From: Lachnospiraceae bacterium UBA4348
Lineage (GTDB): Bacteria; Bacillota; Clostridia; Lachnospirales; Lachnospiraceae
NCBI GenBank assembly: GCA_002394165.1
Contig: DGTA01000093.1
Coordinates: forward strand, 17,621-58,710
Reading direction: 5' to 3'
Length of the DNA: 41,090 nt
A program made the translations under genes and the position numbers. The notes beneath the pieces are model-generated. The model saw only the letters and a list, made by a program, of their open reading frames with translations, made no database searches and was not told the DNA's origin. This document shows positions 23,741 to 33,065 of this stretch, one piece after another. Position 1 is the first letter of the stretch. Each line of letters begins with the position of its first letter.

Positions 23741-23977
23741 CTGACAGAGGGACAGTCCTTTTGCAGTTCAAGAGATGAATAAAATACAACACCCTGTCCA
23801 AAGGGGACCTTACCGCAGCGCCGGTACTTGGCGAGAGCGAAGCTCGAGCCTTATGTACCGCTGCGCGAGGTAAGAGCGCGAGCGATCCCCGTGGACAGGG
23901 TGTTGTGTTTTATTCAACTTTACCTGGAAGGACTGTCCCCCTGTCAGCATACGCTGACACAGAGCCGTCCCCTGTCA
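23741..23977. repeat. Long modular inverted-repeat element (MITE-like), copy 1
   Basis: Outer arms at 23741-23760 and 23928-23947 match at 19 of 20 bases. Inner arms at 23776-23800 and 23892-23916 match at 24 of 25, with further nested stems (CTTACC/GGTAAG, GGTAC/GTACC) in between. The right end adds a TGTCAGC/GCTGACA hairpin and the end motif CCGTCCCCTGTCAT. Transcription through it would give a nearly 200-base hairpin. It has no coding capacity and lies between two convergent genes. Confidence 0.85.
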
Positions 23978-24346
23978 TAAAACTGCGATAGCCTCGATCT
24001 CACACAGCACATTCTTGGGCAGTGTTTTCACTGCCACGCAGCTGCGGGCCGGAGCTGACGTAAAGTAACGGGCGTAGACTTCATTAAAGGCGGCGAAGTC
24101 TCCCATGTCCGCGAGGAAGCAGGTTGTCTTTATGACGGCTTCGGCGTCTGTGCCGCCCGCTTTGAGTACCTGGATGACATTCTTGCAGGACTGCTCTGCC
24201 TGCTCTTTAATGCCGCCCTCGACCACTTCACCGGTTGCCGGATCGATCGGGATCTGGCCTGATGTGAACACCATTGAATCGGTTACATATCCCTGGGAAT
24301 AGGGGCCGATGGCCGCCGGGGCTTTGTCGGTTACAATCTTCTTCAT
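23975..24346 (-). CDS. RidA family enamine/imine deaminase
   Basis: 123 residues, the usual RidA length. Motifs are APAAIGPYSQG, FTSGQIPIDPATGE, the conserved Arg in APARSCVAV and the C-terminal CEIEAIA. RidA hydrolyses reactive 2-aminoacrylate and related enamines released by pyridoxal-phosphate enzymes, forming trimers in the cytoplasm. AAAGGAGAG precedes the ATG. The TGA stop codon is the first part of the ATGACAGGGG end motif of the neighbouring repeat element, so the last residues of the protein may have been set by that insertion. Confidence 0.94.
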   Translation of the reverse strand: MKKIVTDKAPAAIGPYSQGYVTDSMVFTSGQIPIDPATGEVVEGGIKEQAEQSCKNVIQVLKAGGTDAEAVIKTTCFLADMGDFAAFNEVYARYFTSAPARSCVAVKTLPKNVLCEIEAIAVL

Positions 24347-24388
24347 ATCTGTACTCTCCTTTCAGGAATTGTTCAAAAAACCATTCTC

Positions 24389-24417
24389 ATTATATTTCTC
24401 CCTGCTGGTACTGTCAA
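24389..24417 (-). promoter_or_regulatory. Perfect consensus promoter of the ridA gene
   Basis: Minus-strand TTGACA (24412-24417), 17 bases, TATAAT (24389-24394): full match to the sigma-A consensus. Confidence 0.88.
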
Positions 24418-24436
24418 TTTTCCGGGCCTGCCGGCG

Positions 24437-24465
24437 TTGACGCTTCCCGGGCACTGCTTTATGAT
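24437..24465 (+). promoter_or_regulatory. Promoter of pepF
   Basis: TTGACG (24437-24442), a 17-base spacer and TATGAT (24460-24465), 34 bases before the pepF ATG. It is divergent from the ridA promoter. Confidence 0.75.
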
Positions 24466-24499
24466 AGGTGATGAACAAAAACTATCGGAGGTTTATCAT

Positions 24500-26305
24500 A
24501 TGGAACAGAAATTACCGCTTCGAAATGAAATCCCGGGGGAACTGACCTGGCGTCTGGAGGATATTTTCCCGGATACTGCCGCATGGGAAAAGGATCTTGA
24601 ACAGATGCTCTCCCTGGCGGACGAGATCGCTGCGATGGAGCCGTGCGCTGCCAGCAGCGCCGAAAATCTGCTCAAAACGCTGCGCCTGTTTGAACAGTGC
24701 ATGCTCAAAACGGACAGGGTCTATGGTTATGCTCACATGAGAAATGACGAGGATACCGGAAATGCCGCCTCCCAGGAACTTTTCATGAGAGCCCAGAAAG
24801 CTTATGCGCAGATCGGCGAAAAAACGGCCTGGCTCGAGCCGGCCATCCTGGAGATCCCTGCCGAAACACTTGAACAGTACTTTGAGCAGCAGCCCTCTCT
24901 TCACGACTATGATGTCACGATCAGGGAGATCCTCCGCAGGCGGGCGCACTCTCTGGACAGCGCCGGGGAGCGGCTGCTGGCATCCGCTGCCGAGATGAGC
25001 ATGACCCCGTCCAACGCGTTCAGCATGCTCTCTGACGCTGACATGACCTTCCCCTCCGTGACTGATTCAGACGGAAACGAGATCCCGATCTCCAACGGAC
25101 GCTTCGTCCCGCTCGAGATGTCACCCGACCGCGATCTTCGCAGAAAGGTTTTTGAAAAATACTACACACGTTTTAACGAGTTCAAAAACACATGGGCCGC
25201 TCTCTACGACGGACAGGTCAGGCAGCAGCTGTTCCATGCCAGGGCAAGAAAATATCCCACGGCTTTTGAAGCGGCGGTCGATGCCAACAATGTGGATCCG
25301 GCTGTCTGCGACAACCTCATCGCCTCCGTACGCAGCCACATCGGCAGCATGCACCGCTATGTCTCCCTGCGCAAAAAGCTGCTGGGCGTCGATGAACTTC
25401 ATATGTACGACGTCTATGTTCCCATGCTGCCGGATTATGACAAAAAGGTCTCCTATGAGGAGGCGAAGGAAATCTCCTTAAAGGCCCTCGCACCTCTGGG
25501 AGAAGAATATCTGGATATCGTCAGGAAGGCTTACGATGAGCGCTGGATCGATGTGATGGAGAACAAGGGAAAACGCAGCGGCGCCTATTCCTCCGGCGTC
25601 TATGATGTCCATCCCTACATGCTGCTCAATTACAGCGACAATCTTGACAGCGTTTTCACGCTGGTTCACGAGATGGGACATTCCATGCATACCTGGTATT
25701 CCAATAAGAACCAGTCCCTGCTGAATGCCGATTACAAGATCTTCGTCGCGGAAGTCGCTTCCACCACCAACGAGATCCTGCTGCTGGAATATCTGTACAA
25801 AAATGCCTCCTCCCGTGAGGAGAAGGCTTATCTGGTCAATCACTATCTTGAAAGCTTCAAGGGAACTCTCTTTCGGCAGACCATGTTTGAGGAATTCGAG
25901 CGCAGCACCAATGAGATGGCTCAGAAGGGGATCCCGCTCACCGCGCAGACGCTGTGCGATACGTACCTCCGGCTCAATAAAGATTACTTCGGCCCCGATA
26001 TGGTCTCCGATCCGCTGATCGCCAATGAATGGTCCCGGATCCCGCATTTTTACTACAACTTCTACGTTTACCAGTATGCGACCAGCTTCGCGGCTTCCGT
26101 GGCGATCGCCCACCGTATCCTGGAACAGGGAGAAGCCGCGGTGAAGCCGTACCTGGAATTCTTAAGCAGCGGCTGCACGAAGGATCCCGTCAGCCTCTTA
26201 AAGATCGCCGGCGTCGATCTTTCCACCCCGGCTCCGATCGATGAAGCTCTTAAGGTATTTGACGAATCCATCACAAGGATGGAGGAGCTGACCGGCCTTA
26301 AATGA
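24500..26305 (+). CDS. pepF: Oligoendopeptidase F (M3 family metallopeptidase)
   Basis: 601 residues, typical for PepF, from the ATG at 24500-24502 with GGAGGT seven bases upstream. It has the N-terminal oligopeptidase F domain (RLEDIFPDTAAWEKDL...) and a C-terminal M3 catalytic domain. The zinc site is VHEMGHSMHTW, with the third ligand Glu in the helix after it (FVAEVASTTNE). It cleaves short peptides in the cytoplasm as part of peptide recycling. It is a single gene with its own promoter and ends 25 bases from the convergent lpdA gene. Confidence 0.96.
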   Translation: MEQKLPLRNEIPGELTWRLEDIFPDTAAWEKDLEQMLSLADEIAAMEPCAASSAENLLKTLRLFEQCMLKTDRVYGYAHMRNDEDTGNAASQELFMRAQKAYAQIGEKTAWLEPAILEIPAETLEQYFEQQPSLHDYDVTIREILRRRAHSLDSAGERLLASAAEMSMTPSNAFSMLSDADMTFPSVTDSDGNEIPISNGRFVPLEMSPDRDLRRKVFEKYYTRFNEFKNTWAALYDGQVRQQLFHARARKYPTAFEAAVDANNVDPAVCDNLIASVRSHIGSMHRYVSLRKKLLGVDELHMYDVYVPMLPDYDKKVSYEEAKEISLKALAPLGEEYLDIVRKAYDERWIDVMENKGKRSGAYSSGVYDVHPYMLLNYSDNLDSVFTLVHEMGHSMHTWYSNKNQSLLNADYKIFVAEVASTTNEILLLEYLYKNASSREEKAYLVNHYLESFKGTLFRQTMFEEFERSTNEMAQKGIPLTAQTLCDTYLRLNKDYFGPDMVSDPLIANEWSRIPHFYYNFYVYQYATSFAASVAIAHRILEQGEAAVKPYLEFLSSGCTKDPVSLLKIAGVDLSTPAPIDEALKVFDESITRMEELTGLK

Positions 26306-26330
26306 CCGGCCTCCTGCGCAGATCCGGCCG

Positions 26331-27707
26331 CTATGGTCTCACCGCATCCGTGACTCCTTCGCTGAAGGAGGGATGCGGCCGGATCACGCTGCCCATCTGC
26401 TCCAGAGTATTTCCGAGGGCGATCGCCTGTGAGAACTCACTGATCAGGTCGGACGCGCCCTCGCACATCATCTGGGCTCCCAGGACCTTACCGCTCTCCT
26501 TCTCATAGACCACCCGGATATAACCTCTGTCCTGTCCGGCGATGACACTTCTTCCGTTGGAGGTCATCAGGGCCTTCCGGCTGGCCGCCTCGATCCCGGC
26601 CGCCTTCGCCTCGTCCAGCGTCATTCCAACACTGGCGATCTCCGGCTCCGTGTAGATGCAGGAAGGAACAAGGTCCGCCCTCACCGGCATCGGAAGATGG
26701 TTCATATGTGCAAGCGCATTCCTTCCCTGCGCTGTGGCGGCATGGGCCAGCATGATGCGGCCTGTCACGTCGCCGATCGCGTAGACGTTCTCAAGGCTGG
26801 TTTGGCCAAATTCGTCCGTCAGGACTCTGCCGCGCTCCATTTCTACACTGACCCCTTCTGCGAACAGTCCTTCCGTAAACGGGCGCCGTCCCGTACAGAC
26901 CAGGATATTCTCAGCCTTCGCAAAAAGATCATTCTCCTTCTCCCGATAAGCACAGACAAGCTTTCCGTCCTCATCCCGGCGGATCTCACTCACCGAGGCT
27001 GATGTGTGGATATCCACATCCAGCTTTTTAAGCAGCATCCGAAGGCTCTGTGAGATCTCCCTGTCCATGTTGGCCAGGATCCTCGGCAGCGCTTCGATCA
27101 CCGTCACCTTAGTGCCCAGGCTTCCGTAAAGAAAAGCAAATTCCATACCGATCACACCGCCGCCTATGATCAGGAGCTCCCCGGGAATCTTATCACGCTT
27201 CTCCAGAAGCTCATCACTGGTCAGCACACCGGGAAGATCCAGCCCCGGGATGGGCGGCCTTGAGACAACGGATCCCGTGGCGATCAGGATATATTCTGTC
27301 TCAAGCAGCTTCTCTTCGCCATTCTCCGCGGCGGTCACCAGTACATGGTGGGCGTCCGTGATCATACCGGTCCCGGAAAGCACAGTGACCTTCTGCTGCT
27401 TCATCATCGCCCCGATCCCGTCTCTTAACCGCCCGGTCACTTCATCCTTATACCGGTGCATCTTCTCCGGATCGACACCGACGGTCGAAACACTGATGCC
27501 GCACCGGTCCGCTTCCTTCAGCTGCCGGCAGAGTGCAGCGCTGTGAAGGAGTGCCTTCGTCGGGATGCATCCGTGATTTAAGCATGTCCCGCCCAGCGCG
27601 CTTTTCTCGACGAGCGCTGTCTTCATATGGTATACCCGGGCCGCTTCCAGGGCAGCTTCATATCCGCCCGGGCCGGCACCGATCACGACAAGATCATATT
27701 CTCTCAT
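26331..27707 (-). CDS. lpdA: Dihydrolipoyl dehydrogenase (glycine cleavage L protein)
   Basis: 458 residues. FAD-binding GAGPGGYEAAL (10-20), the redox disulphide in GGTCLNHGCIPTK (C42, C47), the NAD-binding GGGVIGMEFA, and the C-terminal HPHPSFSEGV holding the catalytic His-Glu pair are all present. It reoxidises the lipoyl arm of GcvH with NAD. It is the last gene of the gcv operon, 70 bases after lplA; the gap contains a CCCGCAG/CTGCGGG hairpin without a T-run. No other 2-oxoacid dehydrogenase genes are near, so its role here is glycine cleavage. Confidence 0.96.
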   Translation of the reverse strand: MREYDLVVIGAGPGGYEAALEAARVYHMKTALVEKSALGGTCLNHGCIPTKALLHSAALCRQLKEADRCGISVSTVGVDPEKMHRYKDEVTGRLRDGIGAMMKQQKVTVLSGTGMITDAHHVLVTAAENGEEKLLETEYILIATGSVVSRPPIPGLDLPGVLTSDELLEKRDKIPGELLIIGGGVIGMEFAFLYGSLGTKVTVIEALPRILANMDREISQSLRMLLKKLDVDIHTSASVSEIRRDEDGKLVCAYREKENDLFAKAENILVCTGRRPFTEGLFAEGVSVEMERGRVLTDEFGQTSLENVYAIGDVTGRIMLAHAATAQGRNALAHMNHLPMPVRADLVPSCIYTEPEIASVGMTLDEAKAAGIEAASRKALMTSNGRSVIAGQDRGYIRVVYEKESGKVLGAQMMCEGASDLISEFSQAIALGNTLEQMGSVIRPHPSFSEGVTDAVRP

Positions 27708-27719
27708 TGTTCATCACTT

Positions 27720-27737
27720 CCCGCAGCTGTCTGCGGG
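27720..27737. repeat. Perfect 7-bp hairpin between lplA and lpdA
   Basis: CCCGCAG-ctgt-CTGCGGG, with no T-run after it on the minus strand. It is probably a transcript-stabilising or processing hairpin rather than a terminator. Confidence 0.4.
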
Positions 27738-27777
27738 CCTCTCTGCATTATTTTATTCTGAAGACCCGGCCGGCGGA

Positions 27778-28779
27778 TCACTTCTGAAGCTCCTCCCGGA
27801 TCAGATTTAAAATATCTTCACTCATCTTTGCCTGAAGCACCTCCGTCCCCGCATTGGACCGGAGCGCTTTTTCCATGTCACTCTCCCCGTAGCGGCAGCC
27901 CTCGAGAGCGGATCCGATCCGGAGGATATGCTCCTGGTCCATCGCATCGGACCAGCATGCGGCGCTTCGGATGATCCCTCCCTCGACCTGCAGCTCCAGC
28001 TCGGCTCCGCCCCAGTCAAAGCGTCTTTCCATCCGGTGAGTAAACGGGATCTTCCGGCCGAAGGTCCAGTCCCAGGAGGCAAAGAGCGACGTGTCCGACC
28101 GGATCTGTTCCGCGTCAAGCCGCTCTTTTTCAAAGGGCTGCACCTTCCCGCCGTACACCTTTCCGAATGTCTCCTCCATTGCTCCGGCCAGGCGGCCGAC
28201 CGTCGCCTCCTCACTCAGTTCCCTTAAATTGACCACTCGGGAACGGACCGACGAGACGGCTTTGCTTTTCAGTTTATCAGCCGAAACATTCAGGTATCTT
28301 CCCAGAAGGTCCTTATCCACGTCCACCATGAGCGTCCCGTGGTGACAGGCGTAATCCCCGCTCTCGTAAAAAGCGTTTCCGGAAAACTTCCGTTCCCCGG
28401 CTGTGAGATCGTTCCTTCCGCTTTTTACGGCATCGATCCCAAGCAGCCTCACGGCTTCAAGGATCACATCCAGCTGACGTGAGATATCATAGTCTTCCTT
28501 CCTGGCAATAAAGGAAAAGTTCAGGTTTCCGAGATCGTGGAAAACAGCTCCGCCGCCCGAGAGGCGCCTTACCAGGGTCCCCCCGTCCGCCTTCAGCTGC
28601 CTTACCCGGCACTCTTTCCAGGCATTCTGGTTTCGCCCGATCACCACAGTCTTTTTATTCTGCCACAGATACAGGATCACTTCTCCCTCCCCGGGGCAGA
28701 AAGTAAGAAACTTTTCCAGTGCCAGGTTGGCACATGGAAAAGTCTCTTCGGTTCTGATCAGACTAAGCTTCAAACTCAT
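27778..28779 (-). CDS. lplA: Lipoate-protein ligase
   Basis: 333 residues of the LplA family. The lipoate-binding RRLSGGGAVFHDLGNLNFSF motif and the catalytic Lys in GERKFSGNAFY are present, as is the C-terminal accessory domain. It activates free lipoate with ATP and attaches it to the lysine of GcvH, so the cell can salvage lipoate. Its start overlaps the end of gcvPB by 17 bases. The ribosome binding site is weak (GGTGATCCGTT), which suggests translational coupling to gcvPB. Confidence 0.94.
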   Translation of the reverse strand: MSLKLSLIRTEETFPCANLALEKFLTFCPGEGEVILYLWQNKKTVVIGRNQNAWKECRVRQLKADGGTLVRRLSGGGAVFHDLGNLNFSFIARKEDYDISRQLDVILEAVRLLGIDAVKSGRNDLTAGERKFSGNAFYESGDYACHHGTLMVDVDKDLLGRYLNVSADKLKSKAVSSVRSRVVNLRELSEEATVGRLAGAMEETFGKVYGGKVQPFEKERLDAEQIRSDTSLFASWDWTFGRKIPFTHRMERRFDWGGAELELQVEGGIIRSAACWSDAMDQEHILRIGSALEGCRYGESDMEKALRSNAGTEVLQAKMSEDILNLIREELQK

Positions 28780-30166
28780 AACGGATCACCGGATTGCGCG
28801 CAGCCCCGACCTCGTCGAGCCTGCCGACCGTTGTGTGAAGCGGCAGCTGGTGCATCTTCTCAGGATCGGCATACGCTGCGGCATGAATATCCCTCAGAAG
28901 CTGGACGGCCTCATCGAGTGTCTCCTTTGTCTCTGTCTCGGTGGGTTCCACCATGAGCGCCTCATGGACGATCAGCGGGAAGTACATGGTAGGCGGATGG
29001 ATACCGTGATCAAGCATCGCTTTCGCGACATCGAGCGCCGAAACACCGATCTCATGCTTCATCTTCTCCAGGCTCATGACAAACTCGTGCATGCACACCG
29101 TATCATAAGCCATCGGATAAAGGTCAGCGAGCTTTGTCTTCATGTAATTGGCATTCAGGACCGCACCTTTTGCAGCCTCCGGTACGCCCTCAGCACCGAT
29201 GGAGATCAGGTAGGCATACGCTTTTACCGCCACCAGGAAGTTTCCGCTAAAAGAGCGGACTGCGCCGATGCTCATCGGATCATCTGTATCCGGAAGGAAT
29301 GGCCGCAGAAATTCCTTGCAGCCGCTCGGTCCGCTTCCCGGTCCGCCGCCGCCGTGGGGCGTGGCAAAGGTCTTGTGGAGATTAAGATGAACAACGTCAA
29401 AGCCCATATCGCCGGGCCTTGCGATGCCCATGACCGCATTCAGGTTTGCCCCGTCATAATAGCAGAGTCCCCCGGCTTCATGGACGATCCCGGTGATCTC
29501 CAGGATATTCGGATCAAACAGTCCCACCGTATTGGGATTGGTGAGCATCAGTCCGGCTGTGTCTTCCCCGACAGCCGCCTTAAGAGCAGCAAGATCCACG
29601 CATCCGTTTTCATCGGACGGAATACTGACCACCTCAAACCCGGCCATGGAAGCGCTGGCAGGATTAGTGCCGTGGGCAGAATCTGGAACGATGATCTTTG
29701 TCCTCTTCAGATCGCCTTTTGAGCGATGATAGGCTTTGATCAGCAGAAGGCCCGTAAATTCGCCGTGGGCACCGGCTGCAGGCTGGAGAGTCATCGCATC
29801 CATTCCGGTGATCTCGCACAGGTATTTCTTCAGCTCATCGGCAAGCTTTATGCAGCCTTTCTTCGTCTCATCATCCTGAAGCGGATGGATCTTCGTAAAC
29901 CCGGGAAGTGCAGCCGCATCCTCATTCACGGCAGGGTTGTATTTCATTGTACACGAGCCGAGGGGATAAAATCCGTCATTGACGCCGTGGGCATTTCTCG
30001 CCAGTTCAGAGTAATGGCGGTCCACTTCCACCTCCGGCAGAGAGGGCAGCCGAAGCTGGCGGCTCCTCATTTTTCCGGAGAGCCTGACCTCAGGCACATC
30101 GCACGAAGGCAGGTACTGAGTGGAAGCTCCGGCTCCCTGTGTGCTTCTTTCAAAGATCAGTTTCAT
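28763..30166 (-). CDS. gcvPB: Glycine dehydrogenase (decarboxylating) subunit 2
   Basis: 467 residues from the ATG at 30164-30166, which overlaps the gcvPA stop as ATGA and has AAAGGAGGTG upstream. An upstream in-frame extension inside gcvPA is rejected. The pyridoxal-phosphate lysine lies in NLHKTFATPHGGGGPG, and YPLGSCTMKYNP is the conserved N-terminal motif. With GcvPA it forms the P protein that decarboxylates glycine and loads the aminomethyl group on GcvH. Split P protein is common in Firmicutes. Confidence 0.97.
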   Translation of the reverse strand: MKLIFERSTQGAGASTQYLPSCDVPEVRLSGKMRSRQLRLPSLPEVEVDRHYSELARNAHGVNDGFYPLGSCTMKYNPAVNEDAAALPGFTKIHPLQDDETKKGCIKLADELKKYLCEITGMDAMTLQPAAGAHGEFTGLLLIKAYHRSKGDLKRTKIIVPDSAHGTNPASASMAGFEVVSIPSDENGCVDLAALKAAVGEDTAGLMLTNPNTVGLFDPNILEITGIVHEAGGLCYYDGANLNAVMGIARPGDMGFDVVHLNLHKTFATPHGGGGPGSGPSGCKEFLRPFLPDTDDPMSIGAVRSFSGNFLVAVKAYAYLISIGAEGVPEAAKGAVLNANYMKTKLADLYPMAYDTVCMHEFVMSLEKMKHEIGVSALDVAKAMLDHGIHPPTMYFPLIVHEALMVEPTETETKETLDEAVQLLRDIHAAAYADPEKMHQLPLHTTVGRLDEVGAARNPVIRYEFEA

Positions 30167-31479
30167 GACCCAAGCACCTCCTTTACGATCGCAGCCGTCT
30201 CGTCCAGCTCTTCTTTTGTATTCATCTCGGTGGCGCACCAGAGGATCTTTCCGTCTCCGAGCGGAAGTCCGCCGAGGATCCCGTTTCCGGAAAGTGCCTT
30301 CAGGATCTCGTCCGTTTTAGGGCCTTCCGTGACGAATTCATGGAAAAACTCTTTCTCATAGGTGCGTTTAAGGCCGGCTTCCTCCAGCCTCTCAAGCAGG
30401 TAATGGGCTTTTGACGTGCACTGGACAGCCGCTTTTTCGAGACCCTCCGGTCCCATGGCCGCCATGTAGGCGGAAGCCCTGAGTGCACACAGCGCTTCGT
30501 TCGAGCAGATATTGGAGGAGGCTTTTTCGCGGCGGATATGCTGCTCCCTGGCCTGAAGAGTCAGGACATAAGCCCTCTTCCCGTTACAGTCCACCGTCTG
30601 TCCCACGATCCTTCCCGGGAGACGGCGCATCATCTTCGCGGTCGATGCCATAAATCCAAGGTACGGTCCGCCGTTTGAGAGCGGGATGCCAAGAGGCTGG
30701 CCCTCTCCCACAGCGATGTCGGCTCCGTACTCGCCGGGCGTCTCCAGAACAGCCAGCGAGATCGGGTTGCAGCTGACGACCACTTTGGCGCCGGCCTCAT
30801 GGACGAGGCTGACCGCACTGTCCATATCCTCCAGGATCCCGAAATAGTTCGGGTGCTGGATGAGAAGACATGAGACATCCGGTCCCAGCATTTCTTTCAG
30901 CGCGTCCAGATCCGTGGCGCCATCCTTTTCGGGCACCATGGTCACTTCCACATCACGTCCGAAGCTGTATGTACGGACGACCTTAACCGTTTTGGGATCG
31001 ACGGCCGAAGAAACCAGGATGCGGCTTCTTTTTCTGTCCCGGCACATCTCACAGCCCTCGGCGGCCGCCACAGCGCCGTCATAGACGCTCGCATTCGAAG
31101 CATCCATTCCGGTCAGTTCACAGATATCGGTCTGGTATTCAAAAATGGACTGAAGCACGCCCTGGCTGATCTCAGCCTGGTACGGCGTATAGGCTGTCCG
31201 GAAAGTTTCCTTGCCGGCGATCTCGCCGACGATGGAAGGAATGTAGTGATTGTAAGCGCCCGCACCGCGCAGGATATGGCGGTAGACCGTATTCATTCCG
31301 GCCAGGTCCTCCATATGGCGGATCACTTCCATCTCCGACATTCCCTCAGGCAGAGCAAGCTTGTCTTTCAGCAGTACTGTTTCCGGCACATCCCTGTAAA
31401 GATCATTAAAACCTTTTAAACCACACTCCCGGAGCATTTCCTCCTGCTGCCGGGATGTATTCGGCACATAGCTGCCCAT
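30163..31479 (-). CDS. gcvPA: Glycine dehydrogenase (decarboxylating) subunit 1
   Basis: 438 residues, a typical length. Motifs include YVPNTSRQQEEML at the start, AYTPYQAEISQGVLQSIFEYQTDICELTGMD and GRIVGQTVD. It pairs with GcvPB; this subunit lacks the cofactor lysine as expected. GGAGGTGA precedes the ATG. It lies 27 bases after gcvH and is coupled to gcvPB by a 4-base overlap. Confidence 0.97.
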   Translation of the reverse strand: MGSYVPNTSRQQEEMLRECGLKGFNDLYRDVPETVLLKDKLALPEGMSEMEVIRHMEDLAGMNTVYRHILRGAGAYNHYIPSIVGEIAGKETFRTAYTPYQAEISQGVLQSIFEYQTDICELTGMDASNASVYDGAVAAAEGCEMCRDRKRSRILVSSAVDPKTVKVVRTYSFGRDVEVTMVPEKDGATDLDALKEMLGPDVSCLLIQHPNYFGILEDMDSAVSLVHEAGAKVVVSCNPISLAVLETPGEYGADIAVGEGQPLGIPLSNGGPYLGFMASTAKMMRRLPGRIVGQTVDCNGKRAYVLTLQAREQHIRREKASSNICSNEALCALRASAYMAAMGPEGLEKAAVQCTSKAHYLLERLEEAGLKRTYEKEFFHEFVTEGPKTDEILKALSGNGILGGLPLGDGKILWCATEMNTKEELDETAAIVKEVLGS

Positions 31480-31506
31480 TTACTCACCTCCAGGATCTCA
31501 CATCAT

Positions 31507-31887
31507 TCAGTTATTTTCCTGAACAAAAGCCTCATAGGCCTCCGCGTCCATCAGCTCTTCCTGCTCTGAGATATCGGTCACTTTTACGAACCAGGCCTCA
31601 TAGGGGGATTCGTTCATCATCTGGGGTTCATCCGCGAGGATCTCGTTCACCTCGGAAACTGTGCCGCTCACCGGAGAGATCACGTCGGAGACTGCCTTTA
31701 CAGACTCGACATCTGCGAACGGCTCTCCCATCGCCACGTCATCCCCTTCCTGCGGAAGGTTGACAAATACGAGGTCTCCCAGTTCACTCTGAGCGTAATC
31801 CGTGATGCCGATATACGCCGTAGTCTCATCCTCAAAACGGATCCATTCATGTGTCTTGCTGTACTTAAGTTCTTTCGGAAAAATCAT
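31507..31887 (-). CDS. gcvH: Glycine cleavage system H protein
   Basis: 126 residues from the ATG at 31885-31887 (AAAGGAG upstream). The lipoylated lysine lies in DVESVKAVSDVISPVSG, and the start FPKELKYSKTHEWIRFED is classical. It is the mobile carrier that shuttles the aminomethyl intermediate between the P, T and L proteins, and is the target of the LplA encoded downstream. Confidence 0.97.
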   Translation of the reverse strand: MIFPKELKYSKTHEWIRFEDETTAYIGITDYAQSELGDLVFVNLPQEGDDVAMGEPFADVESVKAVSDVISPVSGTVSEVNEILADEPQMMNESPYEAWFVKVTDISEQEELMDAEAYEAFVQENN

Positions 31888-31901
31888 TTCCTGGTCTCCT
31901 T

Positions 31902-32996
31902 TCAATTATGTGTTCTTTTATAAAACGGCATCTTTACGGTGCAGACCGCCACCCGGCGGCCTCTCACTTCCACTTCAAGCGCGGTGCCCGGCGCCGCGGC
32001 TTCCTGATCGATCATGGCCATGGCCACCGCTTTTTCAAGGTAGGGACAGAACGTGCCGGAGGTCGTTGTCCCGACCTTTTTTTCACCGAGATAAACATCC
32101 TGGTGTTCGCGCACGATCCCTCTGCCGGTCACTTCCAGGCCGACTCTTTTCCTGGCCGGTACTCCCTGAGCGGCCAGTGCCTCCTTTCCGATGAAAGCTT
32201 CCTTGTCCTTTTTCACGAAAAATCCAAGTCCCGCCTCAACGGGAGTGATGGCATCGCTCAGTTCATGCCCGTACAACGGCATGGAAGCTTCCAGGCGCAG
32301 CGTATCGCGCGCTCCCAGGCCGCAGGGGATCAGGCCGTCATCTTTGCCGGTCTCGAGCAGAAGCCGCCACAGGGCCGGGCCATTGTCCGCGTCGAGATAC
32401 AGCTCGAACCCGTCCTCACCGGTATAGCCGGTCCTGGATACGATGCAGTTAAAGCCGCCTACTTCTCTGTCAAAGAGAGCTGTGTAGTACTGCTCCGGAA
32501 TGTTCTCCGGATCAGTCAGCTTTTCAAGGATCCTTAAAGCGTTCGGTCCCTGCAGCGCCAGCTGTGCATATCTGTCCGATACGTCCTCCGCCGTGACCTC
32601 CCCGGACAGGTTATCCCTGATCCAGGCGAAATCCTTATCCTTATTCGATGCATTTACCACGATAAAATAATCGTTGTCGTGCACCTTGTATACGATCAGG
32701 TCGTCCACGGTCGTTCCGTTGGGATAGCACATGGGGCTGTACCTGGCCTGCCCATCCTTCATCACGGTATAGTCGTTGGTCAGCAGGTTGTTCAGGTTCC
32801 TGACCGCATCCTTCCCCTTCAGCGTTATCTCCCCCATATGAGAGACATCAAAAAGACCGCAGGCGGTGCGCACCGCCATATGCTCCTTTATCACGCCTGT
32901 CTGGTACTGAACCGGCAGGCAGTACCCGCCAAACTCCACCATTTTGCCTCCGCCTTTTACATGTTCCTCGTAAAGCGGGGTTCTTCGAACCTCCAT
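31902..32996 (-). CDS. gcvT: Aminomethyltransferase (glycine cleavage T protein)
   Basis: 364 residues. TPLYEEHVKGGGKMVEFGGYCLPVQY, the folate-binding core with SRTGYTGEDGFELY, and the C-terminal GTTTSGTFCPYL are typical. It transfers the aminomethyl carbon to tetrahydrofolate and releases ammonia. AAGGAGGAGAG precedes the ATG. It is the first clear gene of the gcv operon; only 69 bases separate it from the upstream epimerase gene, too few for a glycine riboswitch. Confidence 0.97.
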   Translation of the reverse strand: MEVRRTPLYEEHVKGGGKMVEFGGYCLPVQYQTGVIKEHMAVRTACGLFDVSHMGEITLKGKDAVRNLNNLLTNDYTVMKDGQARYSPMCYPNGTTVDDLIVYKVHDNDYFIVVNASNKDKDFAWIRDNLSGEVTAEDVSDRYAQLALQGPNALRILEKLTDPENIPEQYYTALFDREVGGFNCIVSRTGYTGEDGFELYLDADNGPALWRLLLETGKDDGLIPCGLGARDTLRLEASMPLYGHELSDAITPVEAGLGFFVKKDKEAFIGKEALAAQGVPARKRVGLEVTGRGIVREHQDVYLGEKKVGTTTSGTFCPYLEKAVAMAMIDQEAAAPGTALEVEVRGRRVAVCTVKMPFYKRTHN

Positions 32997-33065
32997 TACT
33001 CTCTCCTCCTTACAGTTACATTTTAACCGGCTCCGGCCGGTCTGTCCTCTTTAAGAACATTCTGC

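Noticed and set aside
28727..29722. Plus-strand open frame across lplA and gcvPB
   Set aside because: Antisense shadow of two clearly conserved genes, rich in His and Arg as expected for such frames.
32997..33065. Glycine riboswitch before gcvT
   Set aside because: The gap is far shorter than a glycine aptamer and lacks its conserved GG and AAGGACCG-like core segments.
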